This document shows positions 1-9,133 of a stretch of 64,000 nt of DNA, piece after piece (the first letter of the stretch is position 1; every line of letters begins with the position of its first letter). Source of the DNA: Natrialba hulunbeirensis JCM 10989 (lineage in GTDB: Archaea; Halobacteriota; Halobacteria; Halobacteriales; Natrialbaceae); the NCBI RefSeq assembly GCF_000337575.1, contig NZ_AOIM01000037.1, positions 106,270 through 170,269 on the forward strand, in the 5' to 3' direction. The position numbers and the translations under genes were made by a program. A model generated the notes under the pieces. That model was not told the DNA's origin and made no database searches. It saw only the letters and a program-made list of their open reading frames with translations.

Positions 1-76
1 CAGCGCACCGACCCGAACCGAGCCGACAGGTTGCCACTCACCCCGAGATTGCTGCCTGGTCCGAGGTGAGCCGACC

Positions 77-1528
77 ATGTCCCTGAGGATCTCTCGCCTG
101 CTCGCGGGCGCCGGCTCGACGCCACCGGGCCTGCCGAACTTCGACTCGACGACGGTGTTCGTCCGCGCGGCGGCGAGCGCGCTTCGTGGCGAGGAGTTCC
201 CCGCACTGGGGATGTTCCCCTCGTGGCTGATCCCGGTTGCGGCGCGACTCAATTCACTGCCGCGGCGCGCTCGGACCGGCATCTACACCACCGGCGGCGC
301 GAACGAGGGCGTCTCGCCGGACGAACTGGGCAACGTCGACGTCGAACGGTTCCGACAGTGGGTCGTCGATCAGTACCCAGACCGCGGCTATCCAGCCGTC
401 ATCGTCGGCTCGAGTAACGGCGCGGCGGTCCACCTCGCCGCGCTGCTCGGCGTCCCCTGGCTCCCACAGACATTCCTCGTTCCCGTCTCGCGCTCGCTTC
501 CACCCGACGCGATCCACGCGGATCTCGAGTGGGGTGCCGAACACGCCGACCCGTTCCTCGCGGCCAACCCGGACGTCTCCCTCCACCAGATGCACGACCC
601 GAATCAGGACCGCCTGATGGTCCGTAAACTGGCCTACTTCCGGACGAAATCCCGCCGTCTCGGCGACGCCTACGAGGAGTTCATCGAGACGGTGCTCGCG
701 TCCGACGGGACGATCATCACACTCGAGTGCGAGTACGACTGGCCGGCGGTCCGGATTGACGACCGCCACACGTACCAGGTCGGCGGCCACGGCGGGCTCG
801 ACCCCGAGTCGTACTACGAGGGCGACGACGCGATTGCGGAGTTCCTCGAGCAGCAGGGGGCGAACCGCGACCGGTGGTACACGCCCGACCCGGACGAGCG
901 TGTTCCGGAGGCGGAGTGGGGTTTCGAGCCAGCGCTGGGCGAGGATATCGACCGCCTTGCGGACGAGAACGGGTACGACGTCCGGCGACTTCGCTTCGAC
1001 GAGCCACACGAACTGAGCCCCTTCGTCGCCGACCGGTACCGCGAACGCTACGCCGAACTCGGCCGGCCGGTCGATCGGCTGTTCGTCCAGTCGTTCGCGC
1101 TGGTCGAGCCGTGGTGGACCCTCCGAACCGGCTCGGTTCCCTACTGGACGCCGTTCAACACCGCGCCCGACGCCGCCCAGGTAGACTCGTATCTGGACGG
1201 TGTCGAGCCGTACGACGAAATTTGGACGACCCTGTTCGCCCACGGCGTCGAATCCGCCGGCCTGGGATCGATCGATCGCTGGCGATCCGTCCTCAGCCGG
1301 GCACGCGACCAGTACGGCTTCGTCGGCGTCGACGAGACCGAGTTCCCGTACGACATCGAAACGCACGTCCGGTACCACGAGGACCTGCCGGAGACGATTC
1401 GCGCCCGCTACGCCCACCCCGCGCCGATGGCGTTCGACCGGTTCGATTCGATCGCCGCCGACGCTGCGCCTGCGGCCGAACTCGAGTGGACTCAGCATGA
1501 ACGATCAGCAGTGAACGATCAGCGGTGA
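77..1528 (+). CDS. Conserved hypothetical protein, alpha/beta-hydrolase-like N-terminal half
   Basis: A 483-residue acidic, soluble protein with no signal peptide or membrane segment. The first third looks like part of an alpha/beta hydrolase: a beta strand (AVIVG) leads into a nucleophile-elbow-like GSSNG at residues 111-115, followed by a helix that starts AAVHLAAL. A matching catalytic Asp/His pair could not be assigned with confidence, so activity is uncertain. The remainder is rich in Trp, Tyr and acidic residues and was not recognised. The ATG at 77 is the first in-frame start. The stop codon lies inside a 14-bp tandem repeat (1497-1538). It converges with the minus-strand pst operon and has no operon partner inside the window. 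Confidence 0.6.
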   Translation: MSLRISRLLAGAGSTPPGLPNFDSTTVFVRAAASALRGEEFPALGMFPSWLIPVAARLNSLPRRARTGIYTTGGANEGVSPDELGNVDVERFRQWVVDQYPDRGYPAVIVGSSNGAAVHLAALLGVPWLPQTFLVPVSRSLPPDAIHADLEWGAEHADPFLAANPDVSLHQMHDPNQDRLMVRKLAYFRTKSRRLGDAYEEFIETVLASDGTIITLECEYDWPAVRIDDRHTYQVGGHGGLDPESYYEGDDAIAEFLEQQGANRDRWYTPDPDERVPEAEWGFEPALGEDIDRLADENGYDVRRLRFDEPHELSPFVADRYRERYAELGRPVDRLFVQSFALVEPWWTLRTGSVPYWTPFNTAPDAAQVDSYLDGVEPYDEIWTTLFAHGVESAGLGSIDRWRSVLSRARDQYGFVGVDETEFPYDIETHVRYHEDLPETIRARYAHPAPMAFDRFDSIAADAAPAAELEWTQHERSAVNDQR

Positions 1529-1538
1529 ACGATCAGCG
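1497..1538. repeat. 14-bp tandem repeat, three copies, across a stop codon
   Basis: Three consecutive 14-bp units of the form (a/g)tgaacgatcagc(a/g) begin at 1497, 1511 and 1525. The stop codon of the upstream gene (1526-1528) lies inside the third unit. The unit length is not a multiple of three, so each copy is read in a different frame. Confidence 0.85.
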
Positions 1539-1590
1539 GGGAATGCGTTCAGAGTCGCCGACGAAGCCGCAGTGGCAGCGATCCCGACAC

Positions 1591-1596
1591 AAAAAA
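1591..1596 (-). terminator. Oligo-T terminator candidate after pstB
   Basis: On the minus strand there is a run of six T starting about 12 nt after the pstB stop codon, inside otherwise GC-rich sequence. Archaeal transcription commonly ends at such oligo-T tracts. No strong hairpin is needed or seen. Confidence 0.45.
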
Positions 1597-1607
1597 CAGC
1601 GGACCGG

Positions 1608-2477
1608 CTACTGTTCAACCGCAGTTGGCCTGTCCCTCGATCCGTCGACCTGCTCATCGGTTTGGGTTTCGGAATCTGACTCGTCGGACGACTTCTCGAG
1701 GTACGTCGACGCACCGTGGCCCGAGATGAACTCCTTCGTTCGGTCGGCCTGCGGATTCTCGAAGAACGTCCGTGCGTCGTTGGCCTCGACGAGTTCACCG
1801 AGGTAGAGGAAGACGACGTCGTCCGCGAGTCGCCGCGCCTGATCCATACTGTGAGTGACCATGATGATCGTGTACTCCTCCTTGAGAGACTCGAGTGTCT
1901 CCTCGACCTGCTCGGCCGAGATAGGGTCGAGCGCGGAGGTGACCTCGTCACAGAGCAGGATTTCGGGTTCGACGGCGAGCGACCGGGCGAGACAGAGGCG
2001 CTGGATCTGGCCGGTCGAGAGCGCCGCGCCGGGGTCGTCGAGTCGGTCTTCGACCTCGTCCCAGAGGTTGACCTTCCGGAGGCAGGTCTCGACGAGGTCG
2101 TCGAGTTCCTCGCGGGAGTAGTCGCCGTGGATCTTCGCGCCGTAGGCGACGTTGTTGTAGATCGACATCGGCAGCGGCGTCGGGGTCTGTGGGACGTAGC
2201 CGATACGGCGGCGGATCTCCGGCAGCGGGTCGTCGGTGTCGTAGACGGTCTGGTCGCCGAAGTGGACCTCGCCGGCAATCTCCGCGTTCGGCTGGATCTC
2301 GTGCAGGCGGTTCAACGACTTCAGCAGGGTCGACTTCCCACACCCCGAGGGGCCGATGATGGCCGTCAGAGCGTTCTCAGCGAAGTCGACGCTGACGCCG
2401 TCGAGTGCGGTGACTTTTCGGTTGCCGGTGTACGTTACTTCGAGGTTTTCGGTGCGGAGTGCTGGCTGGTTACTCAT
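1608..2477 (-). CDS. pstB: Phosphate ABC transporter ATP-binding protein PstB
   Basis: A 289-residue ATPase that drives high-affinity phosphate import with PstA, PstC and PstS. Walker A GPSGCGKST is at about 42-50 and the D-loop SALDP follows Walker B. Two family positions differ from the usual form: the ABC signature reads LSTGQ (153-157) instead of LSGGQ, and Walker B continues DEVTSALDP instead of DEPTSALDP. The catalytic Glu is kept, so the protein should still be active. The C-terminus carries an acidic tail of about 30 residues. Its ATG overlaps the pstA stop by 4 nt (ATGA), so translation is probably coupled. It is the last gene of the operon and no phoU follows. Confidence 0.93.
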   Translation of the reverse strand: MSNQPALRTENLEVTYTGNRKVTALDGVSVDFAENALTAIIGPSGCGKSTLLKSLNRLHEIQPNAEIAGEVHFGDQTVYDTDDPLPEIRRRIGYVPQTPTPLPMSIYNNVAYGAKIHGDYSREELDDLVETCLRKVNLWDEVEDRLDDPGAALSTGQIQRLCLARSLAVEPEILLCDEVTSALDPISAEQVEETLESLKEEYTIIMVTHSMDQARRLADDVVFLYLGELVEANDARTFFENPQADRTKEFISGHGASTYLEKSSDESDSETQTDEQVDGSRDRPTAVEQ

Positions 2478-3334
2478 GAGTGTCTCCCTCCTGGTGCGAA
2501 CCGGGCGTAACGCCCGGCGAGTAGTTTCGATGCGACGATCAGTGCGAGTACGGCAACGATGAGGACGAACGACGCCGCGTAGGCGTGCGAACGGACCTCG
2601 GCGTTGAACGACGCCGCCTGTTCGAAGATGAGGATCGGGAGCGTCGTTGCCGGATCGAACGGTCCGCCGGGCATCTGCGTGCTCCGCCCGGCGGTAAAGA
2701 GCACCGTTGCGGCATCGCCGATCCCGCGAGCGAAGCCCATGATGATGCCGGCGATAACGCCCGGCAGCGCCGCTCGGACGGTCACGCGAGCCGTCTCGAA
2801 GCGCGTCGCGCCGACCCCGTAGCTCGCCTCCTTGACCGTATCCGGTGCGGCTTTGAGCGCCTCGTCGGCGTACCGGGTCATGATCGGATACTGGAAGATC
2901 GCGATCGCGATGACGCCGAAGATCAGGCTCGTCTGTGCGCCGACAGCGATGATCACCGTCAGCACGAACACCCCGTAGACGATCGGCGGTGTCCCCCAGA
3001 GCACGTTCAGGAACATGTTGATGACCTCCGAGGTGCGCTCACTCGAGTAGTCGCTCTGGAGGTAGATCGCCGTCGAGAGCGAGAGGACCATCGCGATGAC
3101 GGTCGCCGGGACGACGATGAAGAGGCTTCCCAGCACTGCGTGGAGGAAACCGCCGCCGCCATCGAGCATGTAGCGCGAGCCGGGCGGCGTGACCGCGACT
3201 GCCGGATCCGTGAGGAAGACGCGGCCGCCGCGGAAGAGCGTCACGCCGACGACGAGCGCCAGCACGCCGACGATGAGCGCGGCGCTTGCGCGAGCGAGCA
3301 GGCCGAAGAGCCGCTGTTCGGTGTAGCGGTCCAT
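2474..3334 (-). CDS. pstA: Phosphate ABC transporter permease PstA
   Basis: An inner-membrane permease of 286 residues with about six membrane helices. An EAA-type cytoplasmic loop near residues 180-200 (SYGVGATRFETARV) contacts the ATPase. It forms the phosphate channel with PstC. I chose the ATG at 3334, which overlaps the pstC stop by one base (TGATG), over an in-frame GTG at 3346 inside pstC. The gene ends overlapping pstB by 4 nt. Confidence 0.92.
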   Translation of the reverse strand: MDRYTEQRLFGLLARASAALIVGVLALVVGVTLFRGGRVFLTDPAVAVTPPGSRYMLDGGGGFLHAVLGSLFIVVPATVIAMVLSLSTAIYLQSDYSSERTSEVINMFLNVLWGTPPIVYGVFVLTVIIAVGAQTSLIFGVIAIAIFQYPIMTRYADEALKAAPDTVKEASYGVGATRFETARVTVRAALPGVIAGIIMGFARGIGDAATVLFTAGRSTQMPGGPFDPATTLPILIFEQAASFNAEVRSHAYAASFVLIVAVLALIVASKLLAGRYARFAPGGRHS

Positions 3335-4311
3335 CAGTACTGCCACCTCCGTTTGAGCCGGCGGCGAACGAGCATCGCGCCGAAGTTGAACAGCCAGACG
3401 ATGACGAGCAACATGAGGCCGACCAGGATGAGCGCGGACTGCGTCAGCGGCAGGCTCATCAGTTCGCCGAAGTCGTTGACGATCAGCGTCGGTAGCGTCT
3501 CACCGGCATCGAACGGGCTGTCCGGAATCGCGGTCTGGCCGCCGATGAGCATCGCCGGCACGATGGTCGCGCCGAAGACGCGCCCGAAGCCGAGCAGGAT
3601 CGCCGAGAAGATTCCCGGCCCCGCGGCTCGCAGGAGGACGGAACGGATGGTTTCCCACTTCGTCGCACCCACGCCGAGCGACGACTCGCGAAGTTCGTCG
3701 GGCAGCGCCTCGAGTGACTCGACCGACAGCGAGATCATAAAGGGCGTGACGATGATCGCCATCACTAGACTCACCGTGACGATACCGAGACCGATACTGT
3801 GTGCGCCAAGCGCCGGCGCGAGGTAGTCGCCGACGAACGGGACGACGACGATCAGGCCGACGAGGCCGAAGATAACGCTCGGAATCGCCGCGAGCACGTC
3901 GATGAACGACGAGACGATCATCTTCGTCCGCCCCTCAGCGTACTCGGCGATGTAGATCGCCGCGAGGATCGCGATTGGTGTCCCCATCGCCATCGAGAGC
4001 ACAGTGACGTAGATCGTGCCGACAATCGCCGGCAGGAAGCCGAACTCTTCCTGTGCGGGGTCCCAGTTCGACGAGGTCACCATCTCCAACAGGGAGTGCT
4101 CGGAGACGATCGGAATCGACTGCTGGACGAGCGTCAGGACGATGAGCCCGAACAGGGCAATCGCGAACAGGCCGGCACCGAGCAGCCAGTAGCTGCTCAG
4201 CCGTTCGATCGTCAGCCGCCACTCCAGTCGGTCCGAGCGAGCGTCGTCTGTGCTCGGTGGCGTCCCCGGGTTTCCATCCGTGCCCGCGCCGTGATCCGTT
4301 GTCGAGGACAT
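3334..4311 (-). CDS. pstC: Phosphate ABC transporter permease PstC
   Basis: A 325-residue permease partner of PstA. A soluble acidic N-terminus of about 38 residues is followed by a first membrane helix at about 42-62, a periplasm-facing loop, and several more helices. The EAA loop is clear at about 207-233 (SLGVGATKWETIR), matching the one in PstA. The start ATG follows the pstS stop codon with no intervening base, so the two are co-transcribed and likely coupled. Confidence 0.92.
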   Translation of the reverse strand: MSSTTDHGAGTDGNPGTPPSTDDARSDRLEWRLTIERLSSYWLLGAGLFAIALFGLIVLTLVQQSIPIVSEHSLLEMVTSSNWDPAQEEFGFLPAIVGTIYVTVLSMAMGTPIAILAAIYIAEYAEGRTKMIVSSFIDVLAAIPSVIFGLVGLIVVVPFVGDYLAPALGAHSIGLGIVTVSLVMAIIVTPFMISLSVESLEALPDELRESSLGVGATKWETIRSVLLRAAGPGIFSAILLGFGRVFGATIVPAMLIGGQTAIPDSPFDAGETLPTLIVNDFGELMSLPLTQSALILVGLMLLVIVWLFNFGAMLVRRRLKRRWQY

Positions 4312-5358
4312 CTAGCCCGTCACCTCGATCTCGAGTCCGTCGTGTCGGTCCGCGAGTCGCTCCCGTTCTTCTGCGAGTCGGTCGTCACTGATCGGGGCGT
4401 AGCCGTGGTCACGAACGTATTCCTGGCCGTCCGTCAGTACCCACTTTGCGAACTCGGCGGCTTCCTCCTCGAACTCCTCGTTGGCTGCGATGAACATCTC
4501 GCGGGCCGGCGGGGCGGGGTAGATTCCCTCCTCGACGGCCGTGAGGAACTCGTCGCGGTTGTCGTAGAAGTCCTCCTCGGGCGAGAGGGTACCGCTCCCG
4601 TCGAGATCGAGCGGTACCGGTCGAATGTTCATCTCGAGATTGCCCGTGTTGAAGTCGTAGACGTAGTTCAGATTGTTCAGCGAGATGCCGTGCGAGTCGT
4701 TGTTGATCGCCTGGGCAACCTGCTGGTCGCCGTCGAAGTTGCCGTCGGCGTAGTCCTCGAGTTCGTTCTCGGTGTGGGCGTGGTCCTCGCCACCGAGGAA
4801 GTTCCCCCACTGTTTGTAGGCCGCAGAGGAGTCAGACCGGCCGTAGACGTAGATCGGCTCGTCGACGTTCGCGTCGACCAGTTCGTTCCAGTTCGCGACC
4901 TCGTCAGTGAAGACGGACTCGAGTTGCTCGCGCGTCAACCCGTCTTCGCGCAGCTCGTCGTAGACGGGGTTGTTGACGTTGATCGTGCCGACGACGGTGT
5001 CGATCAACATGGCCACGGCGAACAGGCCCTGCTCGAGTTCGGCCTCGTCGGGTTCGCGACCCATCATCGCGATGTCAACCTGCTCGTTCAACACGTCGGA
5101 GACGCCGACGCCGGTGCCGCCGCCGGAGACGTCGATGCCGACGCCGGTCTCGGACCGGTACTCGTCGGCCCAGACCTGCATCATCGGGAGCGGGCCGACG
5201 CCTCCAGAGATGCGAATCGACGTACTGCCGGAATCAGCACCGGTGAGACAGCCTGCGAGAGCGAGTGTCGAACCGGCTCCAACCGTCTTGAGTGCCGCTC
5301 GGCGGGAGATGCCGTGTCCGTCGGGCGGAAACGGTGTCTGTCTGTCCGTCCGTTCCAT
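4312..5358 (-). CDS. pstS: Phosphate-binding lipoprotein PstS
   Basis: A 348-residue substrate-binding protein for phosphate uptake. The N-terminus has a twin-arginine signal (SRRAALK, Arg19-Arg20) and a lipobox LAGC ending at Cys37, so it is probably exported folded by Tat and lipid-anchored, as is common in haloarchaea. The mature part has typical PstS phosphate-contact stretches such as SGGGTGVG and GRSDSSAAYKQW. It is first in the operon pstS-pstC-pstA-pstB. A 17-bp dyad at 5412-5428 lies 54-70 nt upstream of the start and could be a phosphate-response site. Confidence 0.93.
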   Translation of the reverse strand: MERTDRQTPFPPDGHGISRRAALKTVGAGSTLALAGCLTGADSGSTSIRISGGVGPLPMMQVWADEYRSETGVGIDVSGGGTGVGVSDVLNEQVDIAMMGREPDEAELEQGLFAVAMLIDTVVGTINVNNPVYDELREDGLTREQLESVFTDEVANWNELVDANVDEPIYVYGRSDSSAAYKQWGNFLGGEDHAHTENELEDYADGNFDGDQQVAQAINNDSHGISLNNLNYVYDFNTGNLEMNIRPVPLDLDGSGTLSPEEDFYDNRDEFLTAVEEGIYPAPPAREMFIAANEEFEEEAAEFAKWVLTDGQEYVRDHGYAPISDDRLAEERERLADRHDGLEIEVTG

Positions 5359-5411
5359 AGTACAACCCCGTAGTCAGCACGCGCTTGAATGGCTGTGTAA
5401 CCCAGCAACAC

Positions 5412-5428
5412 TTCGGTGAACAACCGAA
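5412..5428. promoter_or_regulatory. Candidate operator upstream of pstS
   Basis: A perfect inverted repeat ttcggt-gaaca-accgaa. The half-sites are 11 bp apart centre to centre, one helical turn. It sits 54-70 nt before the pstS start, upstream of where TATA/BRE would lie (about 5386), a position suited to an activator. It has not been matched to a published Pho box. Confidence 0.4.
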
Positions 5429-5653
5429 CCCCTGCAATGCTTTCCGCAGCATGTGGATGGTATCACCCCACATTCGAGACGAGCATCCTGAAACCGAACG
5501 GTACAGGCCAGCTATGTGCCAGTTACAGCGGTTCGTGTGTCGAAAGGTGAGTACGGACCAGGTTAGCCCCAAGTGGCCACACCGTCGACTTCTGGACCGT
5601 CTCGGCAGTGGTTACAAGATGCGGAGAGTATTGCCACCAGTGCCGACAGCGGA

Positions 5654-6697
5654 TCAGGGACCGACAGCTGGCGTCGGTAACGCGACGCTCACCAGCAGGA
5701 GTGAGAGCGAACTCACCACGAGCAGCGCCAGCAGGACGACGATGGCGGGAGTAAGGCCGGTTCGACGGAGTTGGCGGATCCGAATCTCGGTTCCCAATCC
5801 GACGAACGCGAGCAGGAACAGCCAGTTGTAGGCGTTCTCGATCGACGCCTGCTGGCCCGCCGAGAAGACGCCAAGCGTCGAGAGCGCAGCCAGGGCGAGA
5901 AAGCCGAGAACGAACTTTGGAAATTCGGCCCAGAGTGTGCCCAGTGTCGACCGGAGTGAACCGAAGAGGGTCTCGCGTCCGTCCTCTCCCGTCGCCGACG
6001 TCTGTTCGCGAGCGTAATAACTGGCGTACGCGAGCACGACGACGCCGATCAACGCGTTGCGTGCGAGCTTGGTAATCGTCGCCCACTGGCCGGCCACCTC
6101 GGAGTGTGCGAATCCGACCGCGACGACGGGACCCGTCGAGAACATGCTGAGACCGGCCCAGATGCCGAACACCTGCCCCGACAGCCCGAGCAGATCGCCA
6201 ACCAGCGGGTAGACGACGATCGTGAGCGCGTCGAACAGGAGCACTGTTGCGGCCGCGTAGGCGACGTACTCCTCTCTGGCGCGGATCGCTCCGGCGACGG
6301 CGACGACGGCCGAGACACCACAGATGCCGCTGCCCGCCGCGAGCAGTGAACCGAGTCGGTCCGTAAGCCCGAAGACGTACCGGGAGAGCGCTTCGACGAG
6401 CACCACCGTCGTCACGACGACCAGACCGATTGCGAGCAACACGAAGCCGCCCGCCTCACGAATCGCACCGACCGAAATCGACGCACCCATGAGTACGATT
6501 CCGGCGCCGAGCCAGAGCTTGTGCGTTGCAATACCGGGCTCGAGGCGCGACGGAACACCCACCGTGTTCGCGAGCAGAAATCCGAGCGCGATCGCGAGCA
6601 GCAGATGATTGCCACCGATCGTTCCGGAAAAGAGCCGAGCGACGAGCGCACCGAGACAGAGCGCCGCGATCCCGAGCAGTCGTGAAGAACCAGCCAT
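5654..6697 (-). CDS. YeiH/UPF0324 family membrane transporter (putative sulfate exporter family)
   Basis: A 347-residue, highly hydrophobic protein with about ten membrane helices. Family-typical segments are a glycine-rich stretch LAAGSGICGVSAVVAVAGAI in the middle and GPVVAVGFAHS further on. The family is annotated as putative sulfate exporters, but the true substrate is mostly unproven. I placed the start at the ATG at 6697. An upstream in-frame start would add about 60 Arg-rich residues that overlap a small gene in another frame and look non-coding. That small gene (6706-6858) ends 8 nt before this start, so the two probably form an operon. Confidence 0.85.
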   Translation of the reverse strand: MAGSSRLLGIAALCLGALVARLFSGTIGGNHLLLAIALGFLLANTVGVPSRLEPGIATHKLWLGAGIVLMGASISVGAIREAGGFVLLAIGLVVVTTVVLVEALSRYVFGLTDRLGSLLAAGSGICGVSAVVAVAGAIRAREEYVAYAAATVLLFDALTIVVYPLVGDLLGLSGQVFGIWAGLSMFSTGPVVAVGFAHSEVAGQWATITKLARNALIGVVVLAYASYYAREQTSATGEDGRETLFGSLRSTLGTLWAEFPKFVLGFLALAALSTLGVFSAGQQASIENAYNWLFLLAFVGLGTEIRIRQLRRTGLTPAIVVLLALLVVSSLSLLLVSVALPTPAVGP

Positions 6698-6705
6698 TTC
6701 GTCCG

Positions 6706-6858
6706 CTACCAGCTCCAGGCCCAGGGAATGTGCACGTCGAGCAGCGACACGAGCGCGACAACCGTCACGCCGACCACGACGCTCTGCCAGTCCCGCTCGA
6801 GTGCACTCCAGCGCGAGCGCACCTCGGCGAGCGATGCCAGCCGAGACTCTTCGTTCAT
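6706..6858 (-). CDS. Small single-pass membrane protein
   Basis: A 50-residue protein starting MNEESRLASL, with a charged N-terminal half (one predicted amphipathic helix) and a hydrophobic helix at about 29-43 ending in a Trp-rich tail (IPWAWSW). It ends 8 nt before the YeiH-type gene on the same strand, which suggests co-expression and perhaps a small partner subunit. An in-frame upstream start exists at 6984, but the extra residues look non-coding. The function is unknown. Confidence 0.55.
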   Translation of the reverse strand: MNEESRLASLAEVRSRWSALERDWQSVVVGVTVVALVSLLDVHIPWAWSW

Positions 6859-7002
6859 ACTTCGGTTCGGTTCGCTGGCACACTTAACGCTTGCCGATTC
6901 CGTCATTGATAGCGGAGATAGTTGCCACAGTCTGTGACGACGAGGCGGCGAGATGAGACGCTGCATGGACACTTCGAGGTTCATCCCTCTCTCCAGTCGA
7001 AC

Positions 7003-8082
7003 TCACAACGACTGCAACTCACGCCAGAGCGCCGCTGCAACCATGAAGTCGCCGACCGCCGCATAGCCACGTTTGACGTAGGGCTTCCCCGTCACCCGAT
7101 AGAGTTCGAGAAACGTCCCGACCGGCGCGAGACAGCGCTCGACCCGCTCGACTTCCCGCCTCGCTCGCGCGTCGAACCCGTACCGTCGCAGGCCGACCGC
7201 GTACGCGAAACTGTTCCAGGGCCAGATCTGGGTATGGTAGTCCCGATGCAGCAAGAAAAACGGATGCACCTCCCGCGGTGAGAACGACGCCCCGCGCAAC
7301 CGGAGTCCGTTCGGCGTCTCGAGTACCCCCAGCGAATTCACAATCGTCTCCGCCACCGACGGCTCGACGAGGCCGAAATACAACACGGGGACGTTCGCGT
7401 CGCAGGCGAGCACCGACGAACCCCGCCGTTCGTCGAAATACGACCCGTTCCACAGCCGCCCGAGCCCCTCGCGGAGTGCCGCCGAGCGCCCGGTGAACAC
7501 CGTCGGAATCTCGCGGGACTCGAGTACCCTCGCCGCTGCGAGCAACAGTGCGGTGTTGTAGGCTTCCCGGGGCGCGGCGGCCGAGTCCCACCACGAACTG
7601 CCGGCACCGGTGACGAGACCGCGGTTCGAATCGACGAATTTCCGGTCGTGGAGGGCGGCCAGTGTGGCGATCGATTCGGCATGGTACTCGAGTCGGTCCG
7701 CTTCGGCGAGCAAGAGCACCAGTGCGGGGAAGGTGTCGACGCCTTCGGCGGGCGTCGCGGCGTTGACGCTAGCGTCGGTGTGAAAGTCGGTGTAGAAGAC
7801 GTTCGAGAGCTGGGAGACGAGCCAGTCACCAGTCGTGGCGACGGTCTCTTGGTAGCCGGCGGTGACCAGCCCGCGAGCGGCGAAACAGAGGTCTCGGGGC
7901 CAGACGCCGTGAAAGTGGCCACCGGATTCGATGCCACCGGCGGCCCGTTCTGCGAGGATCGTTTCGGCGGCCTGCTCGAGTGATCCGTGATCGGGGTAGC
8001 CGTGTCGGCGAACGCGGGCGTAGTGTGCGAGGCGACGCGAGAGCTCGCGGCTGTAGTATCGCGTCGCCGAGAGTGGGCCCAT
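7003..8082 (-). CDS. Six-hairpin glycosidase-like protein
   Basis: A 359-residue soluble protein resembling the alpha/alpha-toroid of glucoamylase/debranching-type glycoside hydrolases. Supporting motifs are GVWPRDLCF (about 59-67), resembling the WxRD substrate-binding motif of such enzymes, and TQIWPWNSFAYAVG near the C-terminus. There is no signal peptide, so it should act on intracellular sugars such as glycogen-like or trehalose-like substrates. The substrate cannot be told from sequence. The start lies 2 nt after the stop of the acidic membrane protein gene at 8085-8831, so they form an operon. Confidence 0.65.
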   Translation of the reverse strand: MGPLSATRYYSRELSRRLAHYARVRRHGYPDHGSLEQAAETILAERAAGGIESGGHFHGVWPRDLCFAARGLVTAGYQETVATTGDWLVSQLSNVFYTDFHTDASVNAATPAEGVDTFPALVLLLAEADRLEYHAESIATLAALHDRKFVDSNRGLVTGAGSSWWDSAAAPREAYNTALLLAAARVLESREIPTVFTGRSAALREGLGRLWNGSYFDERRGSSVLACDANVPVLYFGLVEPSVAETIVNSLGVLETPNGLRLRGASFSPREVHPFFLLHRDYHTQIWPWNSFAYAVGLRRYGFDARARREVERVERCLAPVGTFLELYRVTGKPYVKRGYAAVGDFMVAAALWRELQSL

Positions 8083-8084
8083 GT

Positions 8085-8831
8085 TCAGGGGTTCGACTCG
8101 CCGCTCTCGTCTTCGTCGTCATCCTGGCTCTCGCTTCCGTTTTCGCTCTCGCCCTCGCCCCGGCCCTCGCTTTCGCTTTCACTTGCAGCGTCGCTCTCCT
8201 CGTCCGTCCCGTAGTCGGCCCCGATTTCGCCTTCGTCACCCTCGCCAGCCTCGCCCTCGTGGTCGTCCGACAGCTCCTCGCTTGGCGTTGCCTCCGGCTC
8301 TGTCCCTTCGGTCTGGGCGGGCTCTGCCTGTGTCGGATCCGGGCCGGTCGCCTCCGAGGCTTCGCTCATCGTCGCCGATTCCGAGACATCGATTTCGATC
8401 CCGTCGTCCTCCGTCTCGGTCTGGCGCGGATCGCCGTTCTCGCCGTCGAGACTCGGTTTCGATCGGGGTTCCGCGTCGTCGGTGACGAACTCGATCGGAG
8501 AGGATGCACCAGACATCTCGTCTGCGCTGTCCTCGTCAGCAAACGAGCCAAGGTCGGTCTGTGTCCCCGTTCCACTCTCCTGTCGTTTCGAGAGGCCGTA
8601 TCTGAGCAGGCCAACGCCAGCGGCACCGATCGGAATCGACCGAAGTTGGCCGCGAAGGAGCGCGCGGACGGCAGAGAGCACCAGAATCCCGCCACCGACC
8701 AGCGGGAGTGTTCCCGGTCTGGAACCCGCGTCGGGCGTCATCGCTCCGTCGGTTCCGTGTCCGTACCCGCTCGATTCGTCGTCGTCCCGATTCTGATCCC
8801 GGCCGTGACCGGAGGGAGTGTGTGCTGTCAT
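8085..8831 (-). CDS. Acidic membrane-anchored hypothetical protein
   Basis: A 248-residue protein. After a disordered Gly/Asp-rich start there are one or two hydrophobic segments at about 40-80 (LPLVGGGILVLSAVRALL and IPIGAAGVGLLRYGL). The rest is an Asp/Glu/Ser-rich low-complexity tail with almost no hydrophobic residues. The ATG at 8831 is preferred over a GTG three codons upstream. It shares a transcript with the glycosidase-like gene that starts 2 nt later. The function is unknown; the tail length probably varies quickly between relatives. Confidence 0.6.
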   Translation of the reverse strand: MTAHTPSGHGRDQNRDDDESSGYGHGTDGAMTPDAGSRPGTLPLVGGGILVLSAVRALLRGQLRSIPIGAAGVGLLRYGLSKRQESGTGTQTDLGSFADEDSADEMSGASSPIEFVTDDAEPRSKPSLDGENGDPRQTETEDDGIEIDVSESATMSEASEATGPDPTQAEPAQTEGTEPEATPSEELSDDHEGEAGEGDEGEIGADYGTDEESDAASESESEGRGEGESENGSESQDDDEDESGESNP

Positions 8832-9133
8832 CGATATCACCGAGTGCCGGGCGTGGATGCTGGGCGCTGTACGCTGCGCGTCGACCGTCCTCCGCCACTG
8901 TTCGCACGCCCGGCCTCACCGATGGTACCCGTCCCGGACGGTTGAAGGTTGGACCGGCAGATGACTACCACTCGCGAACGTCGGCGGCAAAAACAGCAGT
9001 GTTCGAATCAGTTCGCATCAGTTCGATTTCAGGGCGACGACGGATGACGGCGGACTGGCGATGAGGCGACGATAAGGCGACGCCAGACCACCGGACCAAC
9101 GACCCACCATCAGCACACCACCAACATACCTCG
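8832..9133. other. Intergenic region without recognisable gene (302 bp)
   Basis: This lies between the end of folCP and the start of the acidic membrane protein gene, both on the minus strand. It must hold the promoter of the latter. No convincing TATA-like element, dyad, RNA gene or coding frame was seen. Confidence 0.5.

Noticed and set aside
3799..5373. A 524-codon plus-strand frame over pstC and pstS
   Set aside because: Same reason: pstC and pstS are clear on the minus strand with correct motifs and overlaps.
9000..9025. A tRNA T-loop-like gttcgaatc
   Set aside because: No acceptor or anticodon stems can be formed around it.
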